Assembly (NCBI GenBank): GCA_022225965.2
Contig: JAKJXP020000125.1
Location: 1-64,000, forward strand
Length of the DNA stretch: 64,000 nt
Reading direction: 5' to 3'
Origin: Diatrype stigma
Taxonomy: Eukaryota; Ascomycota; Sordariomycetes; Xylariales; Diatrypaceae
Position numbers and translations under genes: made by a program. Under the pieces are notes generated by a model. That model saw only the letters and a list, made by a program, of their open reading frames with translations, was not told the DNA's origin and searched no databases. Of this stretch, positions 35,605-47,208 are shown in pieces (position 1 is the stretch's first letter; each line of letters begins with the position of its first letter).

Positions 35605-38600
35605 CTACGCGTCATCCTCCCTCGGGACCTCCTCGTCCTCGTCCAGAGCGCTCAGGCGGCCCTCGTCGCGGGACGCGATGGCCTGAGCGTACTTGGCGTC
35701 GGGCCGCAGGCCGGCGTACATGTGGGAGACGACGTGGACGGGAACCCCTGGCGACGCGCGCGCGGCCTTGATGCGCTGCAGCTGGGCGCCCGCCGTCCAC
35801 CAGCAGAACTTCGACGAGCGGTTGTAGTACAGCTTGTACAGCGTCGAGGCCTTATAAAGCGCCCACAGCGTCGAACCCGGGTCCAGGCCCGGCGGGCCCA
35901 GCACCACCTGCACCGTCTTCGAGGCTCGCTTGGATAAGGATTTTGTTGTGGATGATGATGCTACCGATGCGGAGGACGAGGGAAATGCTGGTGTCGATGT
36001 CGATGTCGATGTGATCGGTTGAATCGCCAGGAACCGCTCGTGGATTGGCTGCACCTTGGCATCCCAGGGCGCATCGCGGGACCCCATCGTCGTGAGCGTC
36101 CACTCCTTATGCAGAGCATGGATGTCGGCGATGAGGCCGTCGAGGACTGCCTTCCAGGTTTTGGAGTCGCCCGCCAGCGTGCGCAGGTGCTCGTACATGG
36201 AGAAGAGATCGTCGTCGGCATGGGTGGCGGTGGAGCCGGCGTTCAGCCAGGCGTCGAAGTCGCGGAGCTCGCGCTCGATGGTGGGCTTCGCGACGGCGAA
36301 CTTGAGGTAGTCGTTGATGTGTCGCAGCACGACACCCCGGCTGTTGTCCCAGTTCTCCGACCGGTACAGCGGCTGCGGCGGGTCGGCCTGGCGCCCGAGC
36401 AGGCGGCGCTTAAGCCGCGCCCAGTCACCACCCGTGAAGACAATTCCCTGTTTGGCTTGGTCGACCAGGTTGCTGAGCAGCGTGCTCAGCAGCACTGCCG
36501 TTTCGTCGCGGACCGAATTGCGGGCGTAGCAGAGCCGCTCCTTCCAGTTCGTGCACATCCCCAGGAAAGCCTGCTGCATATTAAACCGGAAGCTTCGCTG
36601 GAGGAATTCGGCTGTTAGGTCGGCTCCGGCATATCCTTGGGACTGTAGGATTTCATATGTTTCTGATTGTTTGGATATGAATCCGAGCTGGAACAGGTCC
36701 GGGGTCGTCGGCACGTCCGCGTTTTGGAAGTTGTTGACTATGGCCGGGTCCCAGCAAACCCAAGCCATGTCGCCATCATAATCACCTCCGGAGAGCTTGT
36801 CTGCTAGGGCCACGTCTCCCTTGGTGGGGAACACGACTACGTCTTTGAGGTATCCTAGTTCCGGTCTGAACACGGCCTTCACCCGCTGGATGTCGCTCAC
36901 ATAATGGGCGGGCGATCTCGCGACGAGTACATCGAACCCATGGAGAAAGGTCTCAGAGAATCCGGATTGCTCGTCCCGGAACCTGGATGAGAAGCCAAAA
37001 TGAATTTCGTCCTCTTCGAGAACCCCGTGGAAGTCTACAACCATGTAGGCATACGTAGAGCGGCCCACTTTGATGTTTAGCCTCTTTTTGAGCTCTTCGC
37101 ATTTCTCCTTCCTCAGATTCCAGGCCATATCTTGGAGAAACCTGTTCTTCCGCGGATCGAATCCGCCATCAAGAAGAAACCCCATCTGTTCATCTTGCGA
37201 CTTGGGCAGCCCAGCCACGAAGGGAACTTCGCAATTTCTCAGTCGGCCAGCCCGCCTAGAGGTTGAACCATTTTCGTGTAGCCATTGTCGAAATTGGACA
37301 GGACTATTCATAGCAAGTCGCTGCATATCAAGCTCCTTAAGTAGGCCGTCAGCGAGAATAGCACCAATTCGTGTTTTCATAAGCTCGGGGTCGATAGCGC
37401 GATCTTGCATAATGGGAAGAAATTGCAGGTTAAGGTTGGCTGGGGTTAGATCCCTGACTTCGCTCCGCACTTCGAAGGTTCTTAAGTCTGGGTCTAGGTA
37501 ATCGCATTTCCATTTGCGCTGAGAGGGATATGTTTCAATCCAATCACCCTCATCGACATCGAGCTCTTCTTTATGGCGAATCCAAACCCCTTTCGCACTT
37601 CCGATTCGGCCTTGGTAACCAGCGGGGACATCAATCAGACCCATACACTCGCTAATCTTTCTAGCAAGACTGGATGACATACGGCCAATGCCGTCGTTCA
37701 TGACCTTGCCGGTAGGGGAGAGTAGGTCATTCTCTCTATGACGGAACTGACCTGGCTGTAGTTCGATTGTCGGAGTTGTACGACTCAATCCTCGAAAACG
37801 TTCAGTAGGTCACTCCTCGAAGTAAAGAAAAAGGGTCCATACCAAGGGCAATCCTGGAAAACAGCTTGAGATATGGCTGACTTGCATTAGCACTGGGCTG
37901 AAGCAACCAAGAGAGCATATCCGTCCTCGAAAGCTTTGTATGGCCATCGGCATGTTCGCCTTTTGGTGGGTATTCACCAGCTATGCGTCGTTGGAACTCG
38001 TTGCCATCTTCAGCAAACATGTAAACACGCTCCAAGTACTCTGTCTTCGACTCCGGTCCAAAGCCTTCATCCTTTGTTTTCTTTCTCGGGTCTGCCTTGC
38101 GGATGAAGAATGGTGCCCATTTACGGCCTAAGAAAAAGTGTGGGCTTTTGACTAGCCACTCCACCAAATAGTCTGCCGATGACTCGGAGAAACTCCTACT
38201 CGGAGAGGGAATAGAGATTTCTAGAAAGCGGTCTGAACCAAAGCGACGGTCGAGCCGATGAGGCAACTCAAACTTCAATGGATTCAACGCGACTTTGAAG
38301 AATGCACCACCAGTAGAGTCACTCGCTTTTAGAGACGCCGATAGAACGACGTGCTGTCCACCGCTCACAAAGTCTTGAAGCCCAGCCTTCCAAGTATTCG
38401 CACTTGTCTTTTCGGGTAACCCTTTACCCCGTATTAAGGGGTGATTCACGAGCATGGCGCGCAACCGCGTCTGATCAGTCCACGAACTATCGTACGTCAA
38501 GCCAAGATCATCGACATTGACATCACAATGAAGTGCAATGCGCATAACTTCCCAGCGAATCAATAGTGGCGCCTCATTGAGTGAGGAGGGAAGTCGTGCT

Positions 38601-39893
38601 GAGAATCATCAATACGGTGTTTGATCTAGGACTGTTAGGGGGGAACTACATACGCCACACATCATCTAGTCTATCCTCAAGTGAAACCTTCCCCGAGCGA
38701 GATGGTTTTGGCGTCTTGGACGGCGAGGGGATTGGTGAAGCAACAGAGAGTTCTGGACGCAGGATAGGAGGTTTCGTTGGCGTATTGATAGTATCGTGCG
38801 TTACACTAGCATCCACATGAGATTCTAATTCATCCGAAACCAGAGCATTTCGAACATTTTCCTGTAGTTCCTCATTAGGCCGTACCGTGGGACCTTTCTC
38901 GTAGTCAACAAAAGAGGCCTGTAGAGCATATTCAGTGCCAGAAGACGGAGCAAAATCTGAAAATGAATCAGATGGTGGTGGCCGCCTCGCTTTTTCCTGT
39001 GAGCTTGCCTCTACCGTGGTCTGCGTTTGTTGGGAAGCAGGGGGTGCCCCCCCCTCCTGCTCGAATACATTGGAGACATTAGAGGCAATCGTCGTCTTGC
39101 TGACATTAGTTGATTGGCCTGATTTGTAGAAGCTCTGCCGACTACGACGCGACTGCTGGCTTGGAGAATCTAGCCTTGTGAAGATGGTACGTTGGATGGT
39201 GTGTACAGACTCAAGTTCTGTGACCGCATCTTCATCTTCCTCGGTTTCCTCCTCGTCGCCATAACGGCTGGTGGGGGAAGCAACACTTCTAGGTTTCTTG
39301 AAGGAAAATGAAGGGGGACTAGGCTGTCTTTCCTCGGACCTGCGCTTGGAACGATGGAGCTGCCTACTAAGACTAGGAGATACAGGGCGTGAAAAAGAGG
39401 GTGAGCGGCTCAAGGAGGAGATCGCATATCGTGAGCTGATAATACTAGATGACCTAGAAGGATGCAATGCTTCGAGAATTTCGTTCAAGCATATGAGCAA
39501 CGCCTTTCTTTCAGGCTCGGAAGTAGCCCGTGGCAAATGTGTGATGGGAGGCAGAGTATCAGGGTCAGCATCTGGTTTGTCTACCCATTTCAAATGAACC
39601 CTTTTGGCAGCCTTATCAAACGACTCCTGTATCTGCTGACAGTTGCCTCGGAAATAGTGATACTGGAGTCGAGGGAAGAGTGAAAGCTCCAAGGCAAGCT
39701 CCGGGTTACGCTCAGCCAAGATCTTCCTCTTCGCAGGTGAGGTTCCGGGAGCTGGCAGTTCCAGGTTGAGGCTATATTTGTTAGAGAACTCCAGGAACCA
39801 TTTTTCAAAGTCGTAGCCGTGTCTCTTCCTTGGAGTGGAAGGAAGTGTGGTGGGTGCCGAAGATGCATACGAGGTGGAAGCCATAGCCACCAT
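35605..39893 (-). CDS. QDE-1-like RNA-dependent RNA polymerase
   Basis: Exons 39893-38654, 38598-37843 and 37790-35605 give 1,393 aa, close to the 1,402 aa of Neurospora QDE-1. Introns of 55 and 52 bp have GTATGT/TCAG and GTATGG/CGAG ends. They join LDDVW to PRLPSSLNEAP and SRIALG to LSRTTPTIEL. The N-terminal third (about 1-410) is Ser-rich and variable. The middle carries PLLIRWEVMRIALHCDVN. The conserved catalytic region follows: NDGIGRMS, GAKGVW-type GSAKGVWIRH, and the metal-binding DYDGD at 1002-1006 within LSGGDYDGDMAW, whose three Asp are the polymerase active site. Cellular RdRPs of this class make double-stranded RNA for quelling or meiotic silencing. QDE-1 is inferred over SAD-1 from length and layout. 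The C-terminus has several Ser and acidic runs. Confidence 0.95.
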
Positions 39894-41035
39894 GACTCAG
39901 CTATACACCTACCGGTAGGTATCTCCCCGTCCTACCCTCCCTCCTCTAAGCTGCCCCTAATGGCTGGTGAATGCAGCCTAGACAGGCAGAAGTTCCGCAG
40001 AACAGCGGTGTGCCGCTAGCTAATGGCCTAGGTTGGCATTAGCCTAAAGCTTGAAAGGGCGACGCTGGCTGTCATACCTACCTACTTGGGACCTACTGCC
40101 CAATGGCACACAGCAGCTTCTGGAGGTGGGCCAACCACGAAGTAATACGGGCCATAGGGCTTAGTGGCCCGGTGATGTTGGGGCGGTGACACAAGCAAAA
40201 GTCCAAGATCTCGTGCTAAGGGCGTATGATAGCGCGCCTGTGTGTGGTCAGCAATGAAGCAAGGTATTCGGTGCTCCGTAAGGTGAGAGCCAATTAATCA
40301 GATACCGATGGTAGCAGCATGCAACAGGCAGCAGGCAGCAGGCAGGATTCGAATGAGGGGCGCCCAGGTGTCCCAGATGGGGGCTTTCGGAATGCAACTG
40401 CAACCAACTGCAACTGATTGAGACGCGACGAGGCTAGCGGCCAGCGCCAGCCAATGCCATCCATTATAATAAAGGTTTTATAGGACTCGCGTATCCACTT
40501 GATTACTGCGTTTGGTTACTGCGTCCTGTCTGGGCCGCGGTGACAGGCCTCTCGGTGGTATTCTACCTAGCAATTGCGGGTGTTTTAATCTGATAATGCA
40601 CGCCACAGGTGGTGGCTTGCCATTGCACCCCCCTGTGACGAAGTAGGTAGCCACGTTCAAAGTGTTCAACAGAATTCATTGAAGCCTGTATGGTGTTACA
40701 GCAAAAACTGTTTGTTACATGGAGCATTATAAATTACTAACTACCTAGATATGTAAAAAAAAAATCGATCTTCATTGGATTTTACCATGGCATTAGCATC
40801 CTATCAACAACCTGGAACAACACCCAATACCCCAGTTTCCTAGATACTAACTGTATCCTGCCTGGTGTTGCCGCACTGTTGCGCCACGGCGCCACCCCAA
40901 TCAATACATAAGCAAGGCTGCTACCCCCTTTCTTCAAACAATCACCTGCAGTCTCCGACCCAGCAGCGTTGCACTGTAACATTGCATTTAGTCACTACGT
41001 GGGCCAAAAGCCAAGGTGACCGGAAAACCACCGAC
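39894..41035. other. Divergent promoter region, RdRP and GGCT genes
   Basis: About 1.1 kb between two divergently transcribed genes. It contains CAGGCAG repeats near 40326-40343 and CAACTGCAA repeats near 40396-40418. No coding frame is supported. Confidence 0.5.
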
Positions 41036-41587
41036 ATGGAGGGCAAGACCAATTCAGAGGTGCTCTATTTCGCCTATGGATCTAACCTCTCGCCAACCCA
41101 GATGGCCGACCGTTGTCCAAACTCTACACCCATTGCGCTAGCTCACCTCCCCGGCTGGACGTGGCTCATCAACGAGCGAGGCTACGCAAACATCGTGAAG
41201 AATAACCCAGGAAGCTCGCCGATGGGACATGAGCCCGAAAACACCGACACATCTGCATCTGCCTCTGATCCCGGAGTCTACGGAGTATTATACCGACTAG
41301 ACCCCGAGGACGAGGAAACGCTCGACGAATGCGAGGGCGTGCCCTTCGCCTATGAGAAGCGCTATGTCGAGGCTACTAAACTCGAGGGCAAGGACTTGGT
41401 CGCTGGTGACACGGTGCAGCTGCTAGCATACATCGACTTCCAACGTGTGTCACCTTCCTCACCGAAGTCAGAATACGTGAAGCGCATGAACCGAGGCATT
41501 CAGGAGGCTGCTAAGGACTGGAACCTACCCGAAACTTACATCACCAAGGTGATGAGACCATTCATACCTGAGCCACGAGGCCAATGA
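41036..41587 (+). CDS. Gamma-glutamylcyclotransferase-like (AIG2/GGCT fold) protein
   Basis: Intronless, 183 aa from the ATG of MEGKTNSEVL. The frame continues 57 codons upstream without family similarity. The fold signature YFAYGSNLS (11-19) forms the substrate-binding loop. E100 in LDECEGVPFAYEKRY corresponds to the catalytic Glu of human GGCT. VYGVLYRLD and VQLLAYIDF are the core strands. Family members release 5-oxoproline from gamma-glutamyl compounds in glutathione turnover; fungal paralogues may act on other gamma-glutamyl amines. It is cytosolic, with no targeting signal. Confidence 0.9.
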   Translation: MEGKTNSEVLYFAYGSNLSPTQMADRCPNSTPIALAHLPGWTWLINERGYANIVKNNPGSSPMGHEPENTDTSASASDPGVYGVLYRLDPEDEETLDECEGVPFAYEKRYVEATKLEGKDLVAGDTVQLLAYIDFQRVSPSSPKSEYVKRMNRGIQEAAKDWNLPETYITKVMRPFIPEPRGQ

Positions 41588-42393
41588 GATCAGCATGGAA
41601 AGGTATCACCAAGCTTCAAAATGGTTGACACATGACTATAGGAGTTGCATAGCCCCCTATTTCGATAGCATAAACCTACAGAGACCAATGCTTGCTTTTT
41701 CCAACTTGGTCTGCTTGTGGAAATGCAGGCATCCCCTCTACATGCTTAGAGCCGCATTCAAGATTCATTGTTGGGATACATTAGGTATATATCCCATGGC
41801 ATGTATGCGATTCATTGACGCCATCCTTTATAGGTATATGCCACCAACTACCTAGGTGGCTAAGTAGGTAGACACCGTAGGAACTATGTTGGTATGTAGG
41901 ATTGCGATGCGAAAGGCATATAGGTAATCACATACATTTGATGCTGCCATCACCGGCAGTGGTCCACGGTAGCGATTGAATTAGCGGAAGGTACTGCCTT
42001 CCGTTCACGTTTTCTCTTGGTTTGTCACCCCTTTACAGTCTGTGACCCATGTCTGCCTTTGCGGAAGGGGCGAAGCATACTAAACCCGCGCCTTGTAGTC
42101 TGTTGCTGCCGTTTCGTGACCTAGTTCCCTAGCAAACTTCCCCAACTACCGATACGTCGTATGCACGAGGTAAATTCGCAAGTTCCTAACAAGCTGGAAC
42201 AACCGCTATACTGGCAGACTATACATCGCCGACCCATCTTCAAGGTTGCAACCATACGACTCAACTACAACTTTGTCTTCAGGTGGCATACAGATAGATC
42301 AATTGAGTGCTGACCGTTATCTGAAACTAGACTCTTTGGTCTTCCTATTATTACCTCCGTTTATTTAACAAGCTTCTTTCATTCTTAAACGCG
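41588..42393. other. Intergenic before the minisatellite
   Basis: The 3' flank of the GGCT gene and unassigned DNA. An ACCTAGGT palindrome lies at 41849-41856. Nothing else is recognisable. Confidence 0.45.
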
Positions 42394-42760
42394 TCAACTT
42401 GTGTGTTGACTTGATCGCCAACTTGCTCGTCGACTTGCTCCGTCGACTTCCCTATTGACTAGTTCGGCGACTTCCCTATTGACTAGTTCGGCGACTTCCC
42501 TATTGACTAGTTCGGCGACTTCCCTATTAACTAGCTCGTCGACTTGCCCATTAACTTGCCTGTCAACTTGCCCGTCAACTTGCCCGTCTTAACTTACCTA
42601 TTAACTTACCCGTCAACTTACCTATTAACTAGCTCGTCGACTTTCTCATTAACCTTTCCGTCGACTTCCCATTAACTTGCCCGTCGACTTACCTATTAAC
42701 TTGCTTGTTAACTTTCCTATTAACTAGGGCGTCGACTTTCCCGTTAACTTGCCCGTCGAC
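42394..42760. repeat. Minisatellite, 12/24-bp units, in a leader region
   Basis: About thirty degenerate 12-bp units of the form GTCGACTTGCCC / ATTAACTTGCCC. Within it the 24-bp unit CGACTTCCCTATTGACTAG+TTCGG occurs three times exactly (42444-42515) and then decays. The array is rich in GTCGAC and GTTAAC-like half palindromes. It ends 65 bp before the start of the 922-aa gene, so it lies in its promoter or 5' UTR. Confidence 0.88.
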
Positions 42761-42824
42761 CAGCAAGCTGATTCAATTCCCACTTTCAAATCGGCAGCCT
42801 TTAGTTAAAGCCCTCGGAATAGTC

Positions 42825-45593
42825 ATGGCACCGAAGAAGTCGAAGGCCAAGATCAAACAAGCTAAGCCGGCGGGAAGTCGTGGAAGTGCCCATCATGGCC
42901 GAGTTGATCACCGCACGATGAACATGGCACTTCCCCTTACCCCGGCAGTGCGAGCCCGTTTCCCGAAAGACTTCGATGCTGAGTTCTATGCTAGGCCATT
43001 CCAGCAAGCAATCGGCAAGATAATCTTCGTTCTTTTTGGTCCATACTTACAATCCAACGCCGCACAACCACTATCCCAGATCCAGGCACATCATCTAGTC
43101 CAGCAGAATCATGCAGAAGCCATGTCCCAAGTCCATTCAGGAACTAGTGCTCAGACTGATACGTTCTGGGTCGAAAGGGATAATGCAGTCATCATGTTCA
43201 AGTCTCGCGCCTTCCAGACGGTACGAGCAATGCCAATGATCACCATCTCGTTTCATCTCTGGACTCTGTGGGCTCTCGATGCTTTTAGTACTAAAGCAGC
43301 CCGATGGACGTTTACTGGCCACTCGCTTGACGACGAGATGCGCAATGCCACGCCTTCAACCAGACAATCAATACAGCATAGAGTTGTCTACGATGCTTAC
43401 CGCCCATTCATCGACTTAAACCCTGGTGGCATACAGTCCAGGAAGGATATTAGTCAACTTGTCGAAAAGAGCTTCTCGACTGCTCTGCAGTCCATACACG
43501 CCTTGATACCCACCCTTGATGAAAACCAAAGTACATATGCCAAGCAAGTTACTAATTACACTAAGCAGTCCATAACTGATAGACTGCACCGACTTTGGGA
43601 ACTTAATGTCTTCATATCAGAAGAATCCCGTTCGAGACATCTGGCACCTCCTTTGACTCATGGGTGTGATATCAAAGACCTTAGTGCGCCTTTGCAAGGT
43701 ATTGCAGGTAGCAAGCAACACAACGAGAATAATCGTGGTGATTTCACAGAGGCCAAGACGAAGGATGTCCCAATCACTGAACCTCCGTCCGGTTCGAAAA
43801 CTTGCGAGGAACAACCCAAGATCCTCCCTGTGGATACGGCTCTAGAGAAAACGGAGAGACAGCGCAGGAACCGAGAAGAAAAGCGACGGAACATATATCT
43901 TGCCATCAGGCCTTTCATTGAGCCTCATGTGAATGAGGTCCTGCCAGCTTCGAAGATCAAGGAGTTGGTACATGAATGTCTCAAAAGCCGAACATTCCTC
44001 GACAGTATACCCATTGAGGAGGCAATCAATAGTATTACCAGGCTATGGAATGGTAGAGTCTTCCATGATTCGCATATTCGATCCCAGATACTGGGGATGG
44101 AAGAAGTCTCAGAGGATAGGCAGAGGATCGTGATAAAGCGTGAGCCAATGTCTTCACCGGTCAGCCTAGCCAAGATTCCTGTCCAAGGAGACCAATCACC
44201 TCTGAAAGGTTCAAATTCACATCCTTGCTTGCGGGGTGGTATCAATGATGCCGCATCGGACCCAACTTGTCAACAGAGATCGGACAAAGAACCACAGAAT
44301 GTACATTGCCAGGCATACCTTGCCGCTGCACCGGCTGTAAAATGCCATACAAACAAGAAGTTGAGTCGCGAAGAAATCGCTGCCATTGTGCGAGAGATTC
44401 AGAAGTTGCCAGGTTTTCTTACAAGCATGAGTGAAAAGCGAGCAATCGATCTTGTGTGGGATCTGTGGTCCCGGGGGGCGTTTCATGATCGTCTTCAAGG
44501 ACGGAATCTACTGGACCCTGATATTGGTATCCCCTCAATACAATATCAGGATATATATGACGGAGTCAGTAGCGCCTTGCGACCGGTTGTCAATCTTCCA
44601 AAGATTCATACCACAGCGGCGAATACCGCAGCTTCATTGGGTTCTTGCAGTAACATGTCCGGTAATCTGGGCCAACCATTGTCGACACTCCCAGTGAATG
44701 GCTCCCAGACGGGCTTCACTAGAGTATCTAACGCTGGAAACCCCTATACTTCTTCAAAGTCAGAAGCAAGCCTTGCTCGGGTTGGATCCATGTACGGATC
44801 GAATGATACGCACTCGATCAAAGCTCAGAAATTATCAGCTAAACTGACGCATTCATTGACAACGGCAAATGCTTCATCTGAGACGTGGAGCAAACTAGCA
44901 CCTACCGCTGGGGTCAAGAGATCCCTAGATGACCTTTACCGAGACCATCTGGAAAAAGGCTTAGGGCCCACCACGGAGACGATGCTGAACCTCATGGCCA
45001 CAACAATTCAGCACGTTGCAGAAGAAGCTGTCTTCGAGTGGCTGAAGCGTTGGTGCCCTATGAATTCCTTTCCTACTGTCATTCGCCAAATCAGCGAAAA
45101 CAATTTCGATGGCTGGATAACGGTACCTGAAGAAGCAGCACATTCCAAACAGTCCATTCCAGGTCTACTTCAGAAATGCAAGAAGACCAACAGAGAATCA
45201 GATGGCCACAATAACGAGGACATAGTGGATACCGTAAATAATGCCATGGAGCTATGCCTCGCCTTGAAGGACAACAAGAGGAGGGCCTCACTAGAGATGG
45301 TAGAGGATAAAGTCCGAGCTGTTCGTTCTTCACTTTATGTCCATTGTATGGAAATCAAGCGACGGACTTCCGAACAATTGGCTTCTCTCCACAACTCCGA
45401 CCTTCCTCGTCCATCAAAACGCCGCATGGGTGTTGGACATCAGCAGAGTCAGTCTTTGATCATGGATGAGGCTTACAAGGATTTCGAGAAACACTACGAT
45501 GCGTCTTCTATAGAGCTCCTTACTGCATTTCAAAGACTGCTGGATTCGAGCGCAACCAATGAGCCACCTGCCCTGCCTATTTGGAAAGTTTGA
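42825..45593 (+). CDS. Unknown 922-aa protein with four degenerate repeats
   Basis: Intronless, from the ATG of MAPKKSKAKI; the open frame continues 40 codons upstream into the minisatellite, which I exclude. I recognise no known domain. The N-terminus is strongly basic (MAPKKSKAKIKQAKPAGSRG), suggesting nuclear or nucleic-acid association. Four related segments can be seen. Each begins with a Tyr-x(1-3)-Arg-Pro-Phe-like helix and ends with a Leu-Trp-x(4)-Phe motif. Approximate positions are 54-155 (YARPFQQ to LWALDAF), 187-272 (YDAYRPFID to RLWELNVF), 355-421 (YLAIRPFIE to RLWNGRVF) and 495-564 (YLAAAPAV to DLWSRGAF). Linkers are Ser/Thr-rich. The C-terminal 200 residues are helical and charged (LKRWCPMN, KDNKRRASLEM). 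There is no signal peptide or membrane helix. Coding is supported by length and by conservation among the internal repeats. Function is unknown. Confidence 0.8.
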   Translation: MAPKKSKAKIKQAKPAGSRGSAHHGRVDHRTMNMALPLTPAVRARFPKDFDAEFYARPFQQAIGKIIFVLFGPYLQSNAAQPLSQIQAHHLVQQNHAEAMSQVHSGTSAQTDTFWVERDNAVIMFKSRAFQTVRAMPMITISFHLWTLWALDAFSTKAARWTFTGHSLDDEMRNATPSTRQSIQHRVVYDAYRPFIDLNPGGIQSRKDISQLVEKSFSTALQSIHALIPTLDENQSTYAKQVTNYTKQSITDRLHRLWELNVFISEESRSRHLAPPLTHGCDIKDLSAPLQGIAGSKQHNENNRGDFTEAKTKDVPITEPPSGSKTCEEQPKILPVDTALEKTERQRRNREEKRRNIYLAIRPFIEPHVNEVLPASKIKELVHECLKSRTFLDSIPIEEAINSITRLWNGRVFHDSHIRSQILGMEEVSEDRQRIVIKREPMSSPVSLAKIPVQGDQSPLKGSNSHPCLRGGINDAASDPTCQQRSDKEPQNVHCQAYLAAAPAVKCHTNKKLSREEIAAIVREIQKLPGFLTSMSEKRAIDLVWDLWSRGAFHDRLQGRNLLDPDIGIPSIQYQDIYDGVSSALRPVVNLPKIHTTAANTAASLGSCSNMSGNLGQPLSTLPVNGSQTGFTRVSNAGNPYTSSKSEASLARVGSMYGSNDTHSIKAQKLSAKLTHSLTTANASSETWSKLAPTAGVKRSLDDLYRDHLEKGLGPTTETMLNLMATTIQHVAEEAVFEWLKRWCPMNSFPTVIRQISENNFDGWITVPEEAAHSKQSIPGLLQKCKKTNRESDGHNNEDIVDTVNNAMELCLALKDNKRRASLEMVEDKVRAVRSSLYVHCMEIKRRTSEQLASLHNSDLPRPSKRRMGVGHQQSQSLIMDEAYKDFEKHYDASSIELLTAFQRLLDSSATNEPPALPIWKV

Positions 45594-47208
45594 TAGAACT
45601 ATACGCTGGGAAAACGGCCTTTAACTACGAAGGTGGCGGTCAGAAGTTGGTAGACACCTCACATTGTCTTTTCGGTGTGAAGTGTCTGCTGTCAGCCTTG
45701 GCAGTCCTGGTATCAATAGGGGTAAAGCATGGAGGAGATGCTTGGCTACACATGCCGTTGCAGTACACAGTGTTTTCTGGCTTTGGGACTGACAAGATCA
45801 CACCAATAGGGGTCTTTCAGAACTTGGCGGTTAGCATATCACTTGCAATTAGGCAGCTGCAATATTGCGCGTGCATTACTCGTTTGATTTTTCTACTGCT
45901 CTTCAAAGGGCATCATATTGATAGCAAGCACACTGATCATAATTTTAACATAACCATTTGCATTATACAGTCGAGTCTTGTGATTATCACGATATAAACT
46001 CAATAACCGCATCAACTACAGCCTGTACCGCAGTCAGATTAAGACAATGTCCCGCCTTTACGTATAGAGTTTACCGTCCGGACCATCTCGTCCTCCATTT
46101 CATATTCCGGACCATATTCTTCTGGTACTTGAGTGGCACTCGAAGTTATCCAGTGTGCCACAATGCGCAAGTATTGCGACTGCCGCCGTTAGAAAGTCGG
46201 ATATAAAGTGATACAAAAATGGATATATTGTTATGTAAAGGAAACATTTGATCTCTAGTTTAAGAGAGCTTTATACACTATATGCCAAGTCGTGACCTAG
46301 GTGCCGATCACTGTGTTATGTGACCCCAGCTCTCCTATATCGCAACAGCAACCATGCCAACTATATCACCCCCAGATTGTAGGAACTGTGATAACCCGGA
46401 TTGAACCAGTATTTGCTGAATGCTACAACAACTTGGAAACACTATTACCTGAGGGAACATGGTATAGGCTCACATAAGCGTGCCGTGCACTGATTGCTGT
46501 GACAGCAAGTATATCTAGGGGCTTGATATGTACTGGAGAGTAGATATCGCAAACATATTATGTTGAGTTTTAACCTACATCCCAGTAAAAAAAATGGCCA
46601 TGCTTTGATTTACATCAAATCTAGGGTGTATCCTCCCCCTATTTTATCCCATTTTCAGCCGATGATAGCTGCTGGTTTACAAAATCCCACATACCCTTAA
46701 GCCATGACCGCCTCAGGAAATATTGCACTTGCCTCGTTCATGTTAAATGTAGACTAACATCTCGGCATGTCAAGGTACAAAGACATGTACGTTACGCGGC
46801 ATACTGTATCAGGGCCATATGACCTACCTGCATTCCAAACTGCACAACGATGTCGTTGGATTTGATTATGATGCCACTGGACTCGGCACTACTGCTTCGG
46901 CTTAGATGATACTGCCAGCCATAACACTGAAGGCCCAGGTAGCCGACCTGTTGAAGAAGTTTCAAACAGCCTAATCCAAAAGCTACTTAAGCAACCCCCC
47001 AGGAACCCAAACCAGCATACATCATACCTAGGATCACCAGTGGAACAATTCAGCGATGCCAGAAGACTCGACCATTGCCACATACGCAACTCCGGAAACT
47101 CTGACAATCGATTGACTCTTCAAGCTATCTCACGAAACCACCCATCGTCGCCAACAAATCAACAAGAGTCCTAGCAAGGCCCATAGCCCTCAATCCATCA
47201 AGGCCAAG
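45594..47208. other. Intergenic 1.6 kb
   Basis: Begins with the 3' UTR of the repeat-protein gene. Overlapping frames after 45594 have no coding character. No repeats or RNA genes recognised. Confidence 0.5.

Noticed and set aside
37791..37813. A frameshift or 23-bp intron in the RdRP
   Set aside because: A 52-bp intron starting at 37842 restores the conserved SRIALG-LSRTTPT sequence without any error.
40335..40360. tRNA B-box-like TTCGAATCC on the minus strand
   Set aside because: No A-box or acceptor stem can be formed around it; the neighbouring bases are CAGGCAG repeats.
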